14,058 bases of DNA from Candidatus Segatella mututuai. GTDB taxonomy: Bacteria > Bacteroidota > Bacteroidia > Bacteroidales > Bacteroidaceae. The notes under the pieces were generated by a model. That model made no database searches, was not told the origin of the DNA, and saw only the letters and a program-made list of their open reading frames with translations. A program made the position numbers and the translations under genes. Where the stretch lies: contig DJOI01000017.1 of NCBI GenBank assembly GCA_002439605.1, positions 1 through 14,058 on the forward strand. The letters run 5' to 3'. Shown piece after piece: positions 1 through 6,429 of this stretch; within the stretch, counting starts at the first letter, position 1; every line of letters starts with the position of its first letter.

Positions 1-494
1 GACATGATGACGATTCTGAGGTCGGGACGGATGATGCCTTGTGCTTGTAGGGTGAGTGCCAAGGCGAGGTCGGAGTTGATGCTTCGCTCGTGGAACTCAT
101 CGAAGATGATGGTGCTTACGCCTTCGAGGGTAGGGTCGCTGACGAGCATTCTCGTCAGGATGCCCTCCGTCAAAACTTCGATTCGAGTGTCTTTCGATAT
201 CTTGTTGTCGAATCTCACTCGATATCCCACGGTCTTTCCTACAGGCTCGCCGATGATGCTTGCCATTCGTTCGGCTATTTGTCGAGCAGCCAGTCTGCGA
301 GGTTCCAGCATCAGAACCTTTCCTTGTTCAATTTCTCCGCTCAGAATAGTGAGTGGAAGCAGGGTAGATTTACCTGCTCCAGGAGGAGCGGTAATGACCA
401 ATGTATTGTTTTTGCCCAAGGCTTCATTTACATCCCTGGCGATTTCAGAGGCAGGCAACTGACCTGAGCGAGCTATGATTTCTTCGATATTCAT
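1..494 (-). CDS. hrpB: ATP-dependent helicase HrpB, N-terminal part (cut by window edge)
   Basis: The minus strand from the ATG at 494-492 reads open to the window edge, giving 164 full codons. It shows the first RecA-like domain of a DEAH-box superfamily 2 helicase of the HrpB type. Visible are Walker A APPGAGKST (residues 36-44), motif Ia EPRRLAAR (64-71), VGYRVRF (about 89-95), TEGILTRML (109-117) and the DEFH Walker B box (132-135) followed by ERS. The DEFH form, rather than DEAH, is typical of HrpB, as is the following SDLALAL. The edge falls inside motif III, so the second RecA domain and the HrpB C-terminal region are not visible. HrpB is a nucleic-acid-dependent ATPase whose substrate in Bacteroidota is not established. 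The start is supported by a TACCTTTG -7 element 28 bases upstream. The opposite strand also carries open frames here, which are shadows of this gene. Confidence 0.9.
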   Translation of the reverse strand, partial: MNIEEIIARSGQLPASEIARDVNEALGKNNTLVITAPPGAGKSTLLPLTILSGEIEQGKVLMLEPRRLAARQIAERMASIIGEPVGKTVGYRVRFDNKISKDTRIEVLTEGILTRMLVSDPTLEGVSTIIFDEFHERSINSDLALALTLQAQGIIRPDLRIVIM

Positions 495-521
495 GTGAGT
501 TTTATTCCGTGATTTTGAGAG

Positions 522-529
522 CAAAGGTA
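522..529 (-). promoter_or_regulatory. -7 promoter element for hrpB
   Basis: On the minus strand this reads TACCTTTG, an exact match to the Bacteroidota -7 consensus TAnnTTTG. It would give a leader of roughly 20 bases before the hrpB start at 494. No clean -33 TTTG lies at the usual 19-21 base spacing, because that space is occupied by the upstream terminator hairpin. Confidence 0.5.
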
Positions 530-543
530 ACCAAAATGAAATG

Positions 544-575
544 AAAAAAGTTGCAAGATAAGCTCGCAACTTTTT
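544..575 (-). terminator. Intrinsic terminator downstream of ybjQ
   Basis: A perfect 10-bp stem pairs 545-554 with 566-575, around an 11-base loop. Read on the minus strand, the core GTTGC/GCAAC is followed by a run of six T (549-544). It lies 24 bases past the ybjQ stop and upstream of the hrpB promoter element, so it separates the two minus-strand genes. The A/T flanks are symmetrical, so it could also act on the plus strand. Confidence 0.7.
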
Positions 576-598
576 CGTTGGGCTTATATTCTCGTTCT

Positions 599-916
599 TT
601 ACAAAATCACTGCTGTGCCACTGCAAGTTACCATCAGCATGGAGCCATTGCTACCTACGGTCTCGTAGTCGAGGTCGATGCCCACAATGGCATTGCAACC
701 AAGGCTTGCGGTGCGTTCGCTCATCTCTCTGAGTGCTGTGTCCTTTGCCTCGCATAGGGTACTCTCGTAAGAGCCACTTCTACCACCAATGACATCACGG
801 ATGCTGGCGAAGAAGTCCTTCACAAAGTTGGTGCCGATAATGGTCTCGCCTGTCACTACGCCACGATACTCATGGATAGGGTGGCCTTCTATGGTTGGGG
901 TTGTACTTAAAATCAT
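599..916 (-). CDS. ybjQ: YbjQ/UPF0145 family protein
   Basis: This 105-residue protein matches the YbjQ (UPF0145, 'heavy-metal-binding domain') family over its full length. Landmarks in order are STTPTIEG (4-11), YRGVVTGE (17-24), DFFASIRDVIGGRSGSYE (34-51), the ALREM helix (61-65), VGIDLDYETVG (78-88) and SMLMVTCSGTAV (92-103). I recognise near-identical blocks from Escherichia coli YbjQ. The family forms small cytoplasmic ring oligomers, and its biochemical role is not established. Residue 74 is Cys, in LGCNA, where many homologues have Ala. The gene is monocistronic: it has its own promoter at 981-1012 and a terminator at 544-575. The ATG at 916-914 is preceded by an A/G-rich leader with no Shine-Dalgarno core. 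Family assignment is secure; function is unknown. Confidence 0.93.
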   Translation of the reverse strand: MILSTTPTIEGHPIHEYRGVVTGETIIGTNFVKDFFASIRDVIGGRSGSYESTLCEAKDTALREMSERTASLGCNAIVGIDLDYETVGSNGSMLMVTCSGTAVIL

Positions 917-980
917 AATCTTTTCTTTATGTTTATGTTATTATTTATCGTTTTATGATGCTTTCCTTTGTTTTAGACGA

Positions 981-1012
981 TAAAGATACGGAAATGTTGC
1001 ATTTTCCCCAAA
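981..1012 (-). promoter_or_regulatory. Promoter of ybjQ (minus strand)
   Basis: On the minus strand TTTG (1012-1009) is followed, after 20 bases, by TATCTTTA (988-981). This matches the Bacteroidota -33/-7 pattern TTTG/TAnnTTTG except for the last base. The predicted leader is near 58 bases. It overlaps the divergent promoter at 995-1028. Confidence 0.6.
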
Positions 1013-1028
1013 ATAATTATTACTTTTG
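995..1028 (+). promoter_or_regulatory. Promoter of the S9 peptidase gene (plus strand)
   Basis: TGTTG (995-999) and an exact TACTTTTG -7 element (1021-1028) are separated by 21 bases, as in Bacteroidota housekeeping promoters. Transcription would start near 1034, about 23 bases before the ATG at 1057. The element shares 18 bases (995-1012) with the ybjQ promoter on the other strand. Confidence 0.7.
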
Positions 1029-1056
1029 CAAGTGAAACGTATAAAAACAATGAATT

Positions 1057-3144
1057 ATGTACAAAAGAATAATGCTTTCAGCAGCATTCGTGACATTGCT
1101 GCTTTCGGCAAATGCTCAGAAACGAGCTTTTACCATCGAGGATTTGTACAGAGTGAAGGGTGTCTATTCGGTGAGCCTTTCGCCTGATGGGAAGACGATT
1201 TGTTATACAGTCAGTTCGTCGGATTTGAAACATCATAAGTCGGCTTCGGATATATTTATCATGAATGCCAATGGTTCCCATGTCAAGGCTCTCACTGAAG
1301 GCGGCAAGAGTAGCTCTTCCGTTTGGAGCAAGGACGGCAAGAGCATTTACTTTATGAAGGCGGTGAAGGGTGTACCACAAGTTTTTCGCATGGACGTGGC
1401 CACTCGCAAGTGTGTGCAGGTTACTGATTATGAGCTTGGAATCGATAATCCTGTCTTCTCTCCTGACGAGCGATACATCGCTTTCACTGCAGAAGTTTAT
1501 CCTGACCTTGGAGCCGATGCCAAGGCAAACAAGACTCGTATAGAGAAAAAGGAGAAGGGGCCTGTGCAAGCTCATATCGCCGACAAGTTGCTCTATCGTC
1601 ACTGGACCAGTTACAGCGACGGCCGATGCAGCCATCTCATTCTCTTCGACACGCAGACCAAGACTTACAAGGACTTGACCCCTGGCAATTACTCGCTGAT
1701 ATTTATGTTGGGTGGAGGCATCGCTTACAATTTCTCACCAGACAGCAAGGAGATTTGCTTTGTCTCCAATCATGATGACCATCAGGAGGCGAGTACTAAT
1801 GCCGACCTATGGACGGTATCGTTGGACGGTGGTGAACCAGTCTGCATCACAAAGGCCAACAAGGCTTGGGATGGCACGCCTACTTATTCGCCTAATGGTG
1901 AGTATATCGCCTATCGTTTGCAGCAGGTGCCTGGATACGAGTCGGATTGCTTCCGCCTCGCCATCTATGACAGGGCAACAAAGAAATCTACCATCTTGAC
2001 AGAGAAGTTTGACAACTGGGTAGATGACTACAAGTGGGCTCCAGACAGTAAGAGCATTTACTTCATCGGCGAAGTGAAGGGCGCGCGCCCCCTCTATAAG
2101 CTCGATGTTGCCAAGCAAATCATCTCGCCAGTCATTGCCGGCAAAGCCATCTCTGAGTTTGACTTCGACAACAAAGGCATGGTCTATTATACCTATAGTA
2201 CTACGGGAAAGCCTTCTGCTCTCTATCGCCAACAAATGAGGAAGTGGAAGGGGAGTCCTGTGGCAAGCGGAAAGGAACAGCAGATTACTTTCCTCAACCA
2301 GAAGCTGGAAGACGAGGTGGATATTCGTCCATCGGAAAGCATATGGGTGGATGGTGCTAATGGCGACAAGGTACAGGTGTTCATCGTGAAGCCCCACGAT
2401 TTTGATGCGAGCAAGAAATATCCCCTTATCATCAATGTGCATGGCGGCCCACAGATGCAGTGGATGAATTCTTTCCGTGGAGACTGGCAGGTTTATCCAG
2501 GAGCTGGCTATGTAGTGGCTTATCCTAACCCTCATGGCTCCACAGGATATGGTCAGGCATTCACACGTGCCATCTCTGGCGATTGGGGCGGAAAAGTGTT
2601 TGAGGACATTATGAAAGTGACCGACAAGCTTGCTGCGCTCGAATATGTCGATTCTACGAGAATGGGAGCGATGGGATGGTCATATGGCGGTTATATGATG
2701 AATTGGCTGCAAGGACACACCAAGCGATTCAAGTGCCTCGCCTCGATGATGGGTGTCTATGACTTGCGCTCCATGTGGGGAAGCACCGAGGAAGTTTGGT
2801 TCCCTAACTTCGAGTTGCAGGGCCAGCCATACAATTCCGACCTCTATGAGAAATGGTCTCCGTCTTCTTACATCAAGAATTTCTCGACACCAACGTTGGT
2901 CATGACAGGAGAACTGGATTATCGTGTTCCATATACACAGAGTTTGCAGTATTTTACGGCTCTTCAAACATTGAACATTCCTTCACGACTCATCGTGCTG
3001 AAGTATGACGGGCACTGGCCAAGCAACCTCAATTCAATGCCACTCTACTACAATGCGCATCTTGACTGGTTTCATCGTTATCTTGGTGGCTCACCTGCAC
3101 CTTGGGATACAGAAAAAATGGTGAACAACGAGATAGAGTACTAA
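1057..3144 (+). CDS. Secreted S9 family peptidase, DPP5-like
   Basis: This is a 695-residue prolyl-oligopeptidase-family serine peptidase. Residues 1-20 form a signal peptide ending in SANA, so the enzyme is exported, probably to the periplasm. Residues about 25-400 carry beta-propeller repeats with SPDG, FSPDE, FSPDS, YSPNG and WAPDS turns. The alpha/beta-hydrolase domain follows. It contains HGGP (462-465), the family motif NPHGSTGYG, the nucleophile Ser542 in GWSYGGYM, Asp621 in GELDYRVP and His653 in DGHW, so the catalytic triad is complete. Layout and length resemble Porphyromonas gingivalis DPP5, which removes dipeptides from peptide N-termini; that identity is from memory, and another S9 dipeptidyl or acyl-aminoacyl peptidase is possible. 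The likely role is to trim extracytoplasmic oligopeptides for uptake. The gene has its own promoter (995-1028) and terminator (3172-3214). Confidence 0.9.
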   Translation: MYKRIMLSAAFVTLLLSANAQKRAFTIEDLYRVKGVYSVSLSPDGKTICYTVSSSDLKHHKSASDIFIMNANGSHVKALTEGGKSSSSVWSKDGKSIYFMKAVKGVPQVFRMDVATRKCVQVTDYELGIDNPVFSPDERYIAFTAEVYPDLGADAKANKTRIEKKEKGPVQAHIADKLLYRHWTSYSDGRCSHLILFDTQTKTYKDLTPGNYSLIFMLGGGIAYNFSPDSKEICFVSNHDDHQEASTNADLWTVSLDGGEPVCITKANKAWDGTPTYSPNGEYIAYRLQQVPGYESDCFRLAIYDRATKKSTILTEKFDNWVDDYKWAPDSKSIYFIGEVKGARPLYKLDVAKQIISPVIAGKAISEFDFDNKGMVYYTYSTTGKPSALYRQQMRKWKGSPVASGKEQQITFLNQKLEDEVDIRPSESIWVDGANGDKVQVFIVKPHDFDASKKYPLIINVHGGPQMQWMNSFRGDWQVYPGAGYVVAYPNPHGSTGYGQAFTRAISGDWGGKVFEDIMKVTDKLAALEYVDSTRMGAMGWSYGGYMMNWLQGHTKRFKCLASMMGVYDLRSMWGSTEEVWFPNFELQGQPYNSDLYEKWSPSSYIKNFSTPTLVMTGELDYRVPYTQSLQYFTALQTLNIPSRLIVLKYDGHWPSNLNSMPLYYNAHLDWFHRYLGGSPAPWDTEKMVNNEIEY

Positions 3145-3171
3145 CCCTTCTCTAAATAATAGAGACAAAAT

Positions 3172-3214
3172 AAAAGCTCCATTCGCAATTGATTGTTGCG
3201 GATGGAGCTTTTTT
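3172..3214. terminator. Bidirectional intrinsic terminator between convergent genes
   Basis: A 17-bp stem pairs 3172-3188 with 3196-3212, with one G-U wobble on the plus strand and a 7-base loop. It is flanked by A-tracts on the left and T-tracts on the right, so it has a U-run in both directions. It lies between the S9 peptidase stop (3144) and the RNase E/G stop (3241) and can serve both. Nothing else is visible in 3145-3240. Confidence 0.9.
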
Positions 3215-3240
3215 GATGTCTTTTGAATGAGAGAAAAGAT

Positions 3241-4812
3241 TTATCTCGTCTCTTGCTCTTCCTGCATGTCGAGGAATTGGTTGTCCTTGTCGTAGAATTC
3301 GTACTGAAGGAAAGCCAACTTCTGGGATGGAACGATTTTGATTCCAAATCCATACTTGAATTGCCATTTCAAGCGCAGGGATATGATACCCTGGTTGATA
3401 AATGCTGCAACATAAGGATTGACATACAGTGTAAATTTCTTGATACCAATCTTGTTGACCAGTCGGTCGATTTTTCTTTCCAGTTGGTCGGTAAACAGAA
3501 TACTCGATTTCACCTTTCCCGTACCAAAACAGGTGGGACAGGTTTCCTCAACATTCACATCCATGGCAGGTCTTACACGCTGACGTGTAATCTGCATTAG
3601 TCCGAATTTGCTCAAAGGCAGAATGTTGTGCTTGGCACGATCTTTCTGCATGTTCTTGCACATGCGCTCGTAGAGCATCTGGCGGTCTTCTGCCAGATTC
3701 ATGTCGATGAAATCGACAACAATAATGCCTCCCATGTCTCGCAACCTCAACTGTCTTGCCAGTTCGTCTGCAGCACCTAAGTTGACATCGAGAGCATTGG
3801 CTTCTTGACCTTTCTCGCGGGTGCGGTTGCCACTATTCACATCAACAACATGCAAAGCCTCGGTGTGCTCGATGATGAGATAAGCACCGTGCTTGTAGTT
3901 GACAACACGGCCAAAGGCAGCCTTGATTTGCTTGGTGATGTTGAAGTTGTCGAAGATAGGCACCTTGCCGGTATAGAGCTTGACTATGCCCGCCTTTTCA
4001 GGGGCAATGAGTGAAACATAGTGCTTCACTTCCTTCATCACATCCTCGTCGTTGACAAAGATATTTTCGTAAGAAGGATTGAACAAGTCGCGAAGTAGTG
4101 CTACTGCTCTACCTGTTTCCTCGAAGACGAGCTGTGGCCGATTTTGAGTTTTCTGTACCTTGGTGATAGCATTCTCCCATCGCTTCACTAAGACTTTCAT
4201 TTCAGCATCGAGTTCTGCCACTCTCTTGCCTTCTGCTACAGTACGAACAATGACGCCGCAGTTTTTAGGCTTAATGCTGTGGATGAGCTGTTTGAGTCGG
4301 GCACGCTCCTCGCCGCTTTTAATCTTTGACGAGACAGAAACTTTGTCACCGAATGGCATAAGTACCAAGTATCTTCCAGCAAAAGATATTTCTCCTGTCA
4401 GCCTTGGCCCCTTTGTAGAAATGGGTTCTTTTACAATTTGCACCAATACTTCCTGTCCCGTTTTTAGAATGTTTTGAATACTTCCGTCCTTTTCAAGGTC
4501 AGGTTGCTTGCTGGCTTTAGAGAAAGGAAACAGTTTCTTTCTGTCGCTCTGTACTTGCTTGATGTACTTCTGGTAAGAATTGAAATGACTTCCTAAATCA
4601 AGATAATGAAGAAAGGCATCGCGTTCATAACCTACATCCACAAAACATGCGTTGAGTCCAGGCATCAGTTTCTTTACTTTTGCTATGTAGATGTTGCCCA
4701 CCGAGAAAGAAGCCTCACGAGGCTCGTTCTGGTATTCCACCAGTTGTTTGTCCTCCATGAGTGCTATTGAAATATCCTTCTGCTGGACATCAATTACAAC
4801 TTCGCTTGTCAT
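3241..4812 (-). CDS. rng: Ribonuclease E/G family protein
   Basis: This 523-residue endoribonuclease belongs to the RNase E/G family, which cuts single-stranded RNA in rRNA maturation and mRNA decay. With the start at 4812 (MTSEVVIDV) the S1 RNA-binding domain begins near residue 37 (SVGNIYIAKV...FVDVGYERDAFL). The catalytic Mg-binding aspartates are Asp324 in VVDVNSG and Asp367 in VVDFIDM. The zinc-link cysteines are Cys425 and Cys428 in CPTCFGTG. No long RNase E-type C-terminal scaffold is present, so it is closer in size to RNase G. The frame stays open 14 codons upstream to an ATG at 4854. That codon sits inside the stem of a terminator-like hairpin, and the family resemblance begins at MTSEVV, so I chose 4812. 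It follows the HU and small basic protein genes on the same strand; read-through may supply its transcript, since no clear promoter is seen in 4813-4910. Confidence 0.93.
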   Translation of the reverse strand: MTSEVVIDVQQKDISIALMEDKQLVEYQNEPREASFSVGNIYIAKVKKLMPGLNACFVDVGYERDAFLHYLDLGSHFNSYQKYIKQVQSDRKKLFPFSKASKQPDLEKDGSIQNILKTGQEVLVQIVKEPISTKGPRLTGEISFAGRYLVLMPFGDKVSVSSKIKSGEERARLKQLIHSIKPKNCGVIVRTVAEGKRVAELDAEMKVLVKRWENAITKVQKTQNRPQLVFEETGRAVALLRDLFNPSYENIFVNDEDVMKEVKHYVSLIAPEKAGIVKLYTGKVPIFDNFNITKQIKAAFGRVVNYKHGAYLIIEHTEALHVVDVNSGNRTREKGQEANALDVNLGAADELARQLRLRDMGGIIVVDFIDMNLAEDRQMLYERMCKNMQKDRAKHNILPLSKFGLMQITRQRVRPAMDVNVEETCPTCFGTGKVKSSILFTDQLERKIDRLVNKIGIKKFTLYVNPYVAAFINQGIISLRLKWQFKYGFGIKIVPSQKLAFLQYEFYDKDNQFLDMQEEQETR

Positions 4813-4842
4813 AGTCTTCAAATTCTTAAAATATGAGTGAAT

Positions 4843-4880
4843 AAAAAAGGGCATGCCAAACTTTTTGAGCTGACATGCCC
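4843..4880 (-). terminator. Terminator or attenuator hairpin upstream of rng
   Basis: On the minus strand GGGCATG (4880-4874) pairs perfectly with CATGCCC (4855-4849) and is followed at once by six T (4848-4843). The 18-base loop can form an inner CAAA/TTTG stem. A second small hairpin, CTCAG/CTGAG (4901-4897 with 4886-4882), lies just upstream. It follows the 29-residue gene and precedes rng by 30 bases. It could end the HU-small protein transcript, act as a partial terminator, or be a processing or regulatory site for rng. Confidence 0.7.
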
Positions 4881-4910
4881 CCTCAGCCAGAAAAGACTGA
4901 GAGCAAGGAT

Positions 4911-5000
4911 TTACTTGCTCTTATGTCTGTTCTTACGTAATCTCTTTTTACGCTTGTGAGTAGCCATCTTGTGGCCCTTCTTTTTCTTTCCGTTTGGCAT
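4911..5000 (-). CDS. 29-residue very basic protein, possible small ribosomal protein
   Basis: The minus strand has an ATG at 5000-4998, 29 codons and a TAA at 4913-4911. The product begins MPNGKKKKGHK, continues MATHKRKKRLRK and ends NRHKSK. Eighteen of its 29 residues are Lys, Arg or His and none is acidic, a composition typical of tiny ribosomal proteins lying in rRNA. I recognise this Lys/Arg pattern as a conserved short Bacteroidota protein often left unannotated. It may be the Bacteroidota-specific ribosomal protein described as bL38 in Flavobacterium, but that identity is from memory and unconfirmed. It lies 56 bases after the HU gene on the same strand with no terminator between, so the two are probably cotranscribed. 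The gap is A/T-rich, with an A-rich stretch directly before the ATG and no Shine-Dalgarno. A hairpin with a T-run follows the gene. Confidence that it is coding is good; the function is less certain. Confidence 0.8.
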   Translation of the reverse strand: MPNGKKKKGHKMATHKRKKRLRKNRHKSK

Positions 5001-5056
5001 GATTTTAAAATTTTAAAATATTGTTATTATAATGTTGTTCTCTATATCAAGTGGAT

Positions 5057-5335
5057 TTAGCCCTTCATCTCTTCTACGAAACTCTTGGCAGGCTTGAAGC
5101 AAGGCAGGTCGTGAGCAGGGATGGTGATGGTAGTGTTCTTGGAAATGTTACGGGCAGTTTTGGCTGCTCTGCGCTTGATGTTGAAGCTACCGAAGCCTCG
5201 AAAGTATACATTCTCTTTCTTTTTGAGAAGACTATCCTTGACAGCATCCATGAATGCTTCTACTACAATACCTACTTCTTTCTTTGGCATACCTGTGATC
5301 AAAGATACTTCGTTGACGATATCTGCTTTTGTCAT
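5057..5335 (-). CDS. HU/IHF-family DNA-binding protein
   Basis: A 92-residue nucleoid protein of the HU/IHF family, which bends DNA as a dimer. The N-terminal helices MTKADIVNEVSLITG and VEAFMDAVKDSLLK form the dimer body. The signature FRGFGSFNIKRR (45-56) and the beta-arm segment KTARNISKNTTITIPAH follow, then FKPAKSF near the C-terminus. The arm tip reads RNISKN where classical HU has RNPxTG, so the DNA-intercalating proline is absent; I recall this as usual in the Bacteroidota subgroup. The gene is transcribed from an almost ideal promoter at 5387-5417 and appears to head a unit containing the 29-residue basic protein and possibly rng. Several HU paralogues are usual in this phylum, so I give no symbol. 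Confidence 0.95.
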   Translation of the reverse strand: MTKADIVNEVSLITGMPKKEVGIVVEAFMDAVKDSLLKKKENVYFRGFGSFNIKRRAAKTARNISKNTTITIPAHDLPCFKPAKSFVEEMKG

Positions 5336-5386
5336 TTTCCTGTTGTTTTATCTGTTTTTACGATGTTTTATATTGAATTCGGTGTG

Positions 5387-5417
5387 CAAAGATACAAGTT
5401 TTTTGTGATATAACAAA
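5387..5417 (-). promoter_or_regulatory. Promoter of the HU gene (minus strand)
   Basis: On the minus strand TTTG (5417-5414), 19 bases, then TATCTTTG (5394-5387) is a full match to the Bacteroidota TTTG/TAnnTTTG promoter. Transcription would start near 5380, giving a leader of about 45 bases before the ATG at 5335. Confidence 0.8.
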
Positions 5418-5456
5418 ATTGTTAGCACTTTTTTTGAAAAAATAATGTCCTAAGTA

Positions 5457-5488
5457 TTTGCGTATAAGGTTTTTATTGCGTATTTTTG
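5457..5488 (+). promoter_or_regulatory. Promoter of the TPM-LemA unit (plus strand)
   Basis: TTTG (5457-5460), 20 bases, then TATTTTTG (5481-5488) exactly matches TTTG/TAnnTTTG. The ATG at 5505 is only about 10-12 bases from the expected start of transcription, so the leader would be very short (CCGAAAAAAGAAAA-like). It lies 39 bases from the divergent HU promoter without overlapping it. Confidence 0.75.
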
Positions 5489-5504
5489 TACCGAAAAAAG
5501 AAAA

Positions 5505-6329
5505 ATGGAAAAGCTAAGATATAATATATTGACAATATGCCTGTTTCTGTCGACTACTTTTGTATGGGCTTCGCAAGTGTGGAACGCAAAGAACATACCT
5601 GTGCCTTACCTGCAGGACTCTACACGGTATGTGTCTGATCCAGAGCATTATTTGGACAAGCAGGCACTTGATTCTGCCAACTTCTATCTGGGTAAGCTCA
5701 ACAAGGAATGTCGTGTGCAGAATATATTTGTCATAGTGGGAAAAGTAGAAAACGGTGATGCTTTCCGTGTGGCGCAAGATTTGGGCAACGGCTATGGCGT
5801 TGGTGACAGGAAGACAAGAAGAGGCTTGGTAGTGGTGGTGGTTGTTGACGACCATAAGTACTTTATAGCTCCAGGTATGGGGCTTGAGGGAGAGTTGACG
5901 GATGTCGATTGCGACGAAATCGCCCGGGCATGTATTGTGCCCAATATGAAGAAGAATCTACCTGCCGAGGCTGTTGTGTCTACGAGTCGTGCTATATATA
6001 ATAAGATAAAGAGTGGAAAGACTGGAATCTCTGATATCGACAATGGGACAGTAGGCGATGACGACGGGATACTTGTAGCAGTGTTGCTCATTATCTTTTT
6101 CGGCATTCCAGTATACATGCTGGCACGTTACTTGTTGGAAGTGTTTGGCATCATTAGGCCCGATGTGGGGCAACGCAATAAGAACGCGCGCTCGTCCCGT
6201 CGTCACGATGATGACTTGTTTCCTCCGTTTTTCATGGGAGGAGGCGGAAGCTCTTTTGGAGGTGGCTTCTCTGGCGGTTCCTTTGGTGGCGGTTCCTTCG
6301 GAGGTGGAGGTGCTGGCGGAGAATGGTAA
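5505..6329 (+). CDS. TPM-domain (YgcG-like) membrane protein with glycine-rich tail
   Basis: This is a 274-residue protein. Residues 1-22 form a signal peptide (hydrophobic core, then VWA before SQVW). A TPM domain (about 44-165) follows, beginning YVSDPEHYLD and including IFVIVGK, GLVVVVVVDDHKYFIAPGMGLEGEL and the helix VVSTSRAIYNKI. A transmembrane segment lies at about 189-210. Next comes a basic stretch (RPDVGQRNKNARSSRR) and a Gly/Ser/Phe-rich tail (244-274) ending GGAGGEW. By the positive-inside rule the TPM domain is periplasmic and the Gly-rich tail cytoplasmic. TPM domains are known from a thylakoid protein linked to photosystem II repair and from bacterial YgcG-like proteins; their bacterial role is unclear. 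LemA follows 100 bases downstream on the same strand, a pairing I recall as recurrent. The gap 6330-6429 shows no terminator, so cotranscription is likely. Confidence 0.9.
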   Translation: MEKLRYNILTICLFLSTTFVWASQVWNAKNIPVPYLQDSTRYVSDPEHYLDKQALDSANFYLGKLNKECRVQNIFVIVGKVENGDAFRVAQDLGNGYGVGDRKTRRGLVVVVVVDDHKYFIAPGMGLEGELTDVDCDEIARACIVPNMKKNLPAEAVVSTSRAIYNKIKSGKTGISDIDNGTVGDDDGILVAVLLIIFFGIPVYMLARYLLEVFGIIRPDVGQRNKNARSSRRHDDDLFPPFFMGGGGSSFGGGFSGGSFGGGSFGGGGAGGEW

Positions 6330-6429
6330 GTCAAACGTTCTGTGAATGGTTTGTTGAGTCTTCTATTAGGAGTTGGCAGTGTCTTCAATAAAGAGTTAGA
6401 TTAAATATTAATAGAAAAAACAGAAAATT

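Noticed and set aside
4..467. Two plus-strand open frames at the left edge
   Set aside because: Both are antisense to hrpB, whose Walker A, Ia and DEFH motifs are clear on the minus strand.
1807..2535. 242-codon open frame on the minus strand
   Set aside because: Antisense to the S9 peptidase propeller region, whose motifs and catalytic triad are intact in the sense frame.
4813..4854. 14-codon in-frame extension of rng upstream
   Set aside because: The upstream ATG lies within the stem of the terminator-like hairpin, and family resemblance starts at the ATG at 4812.
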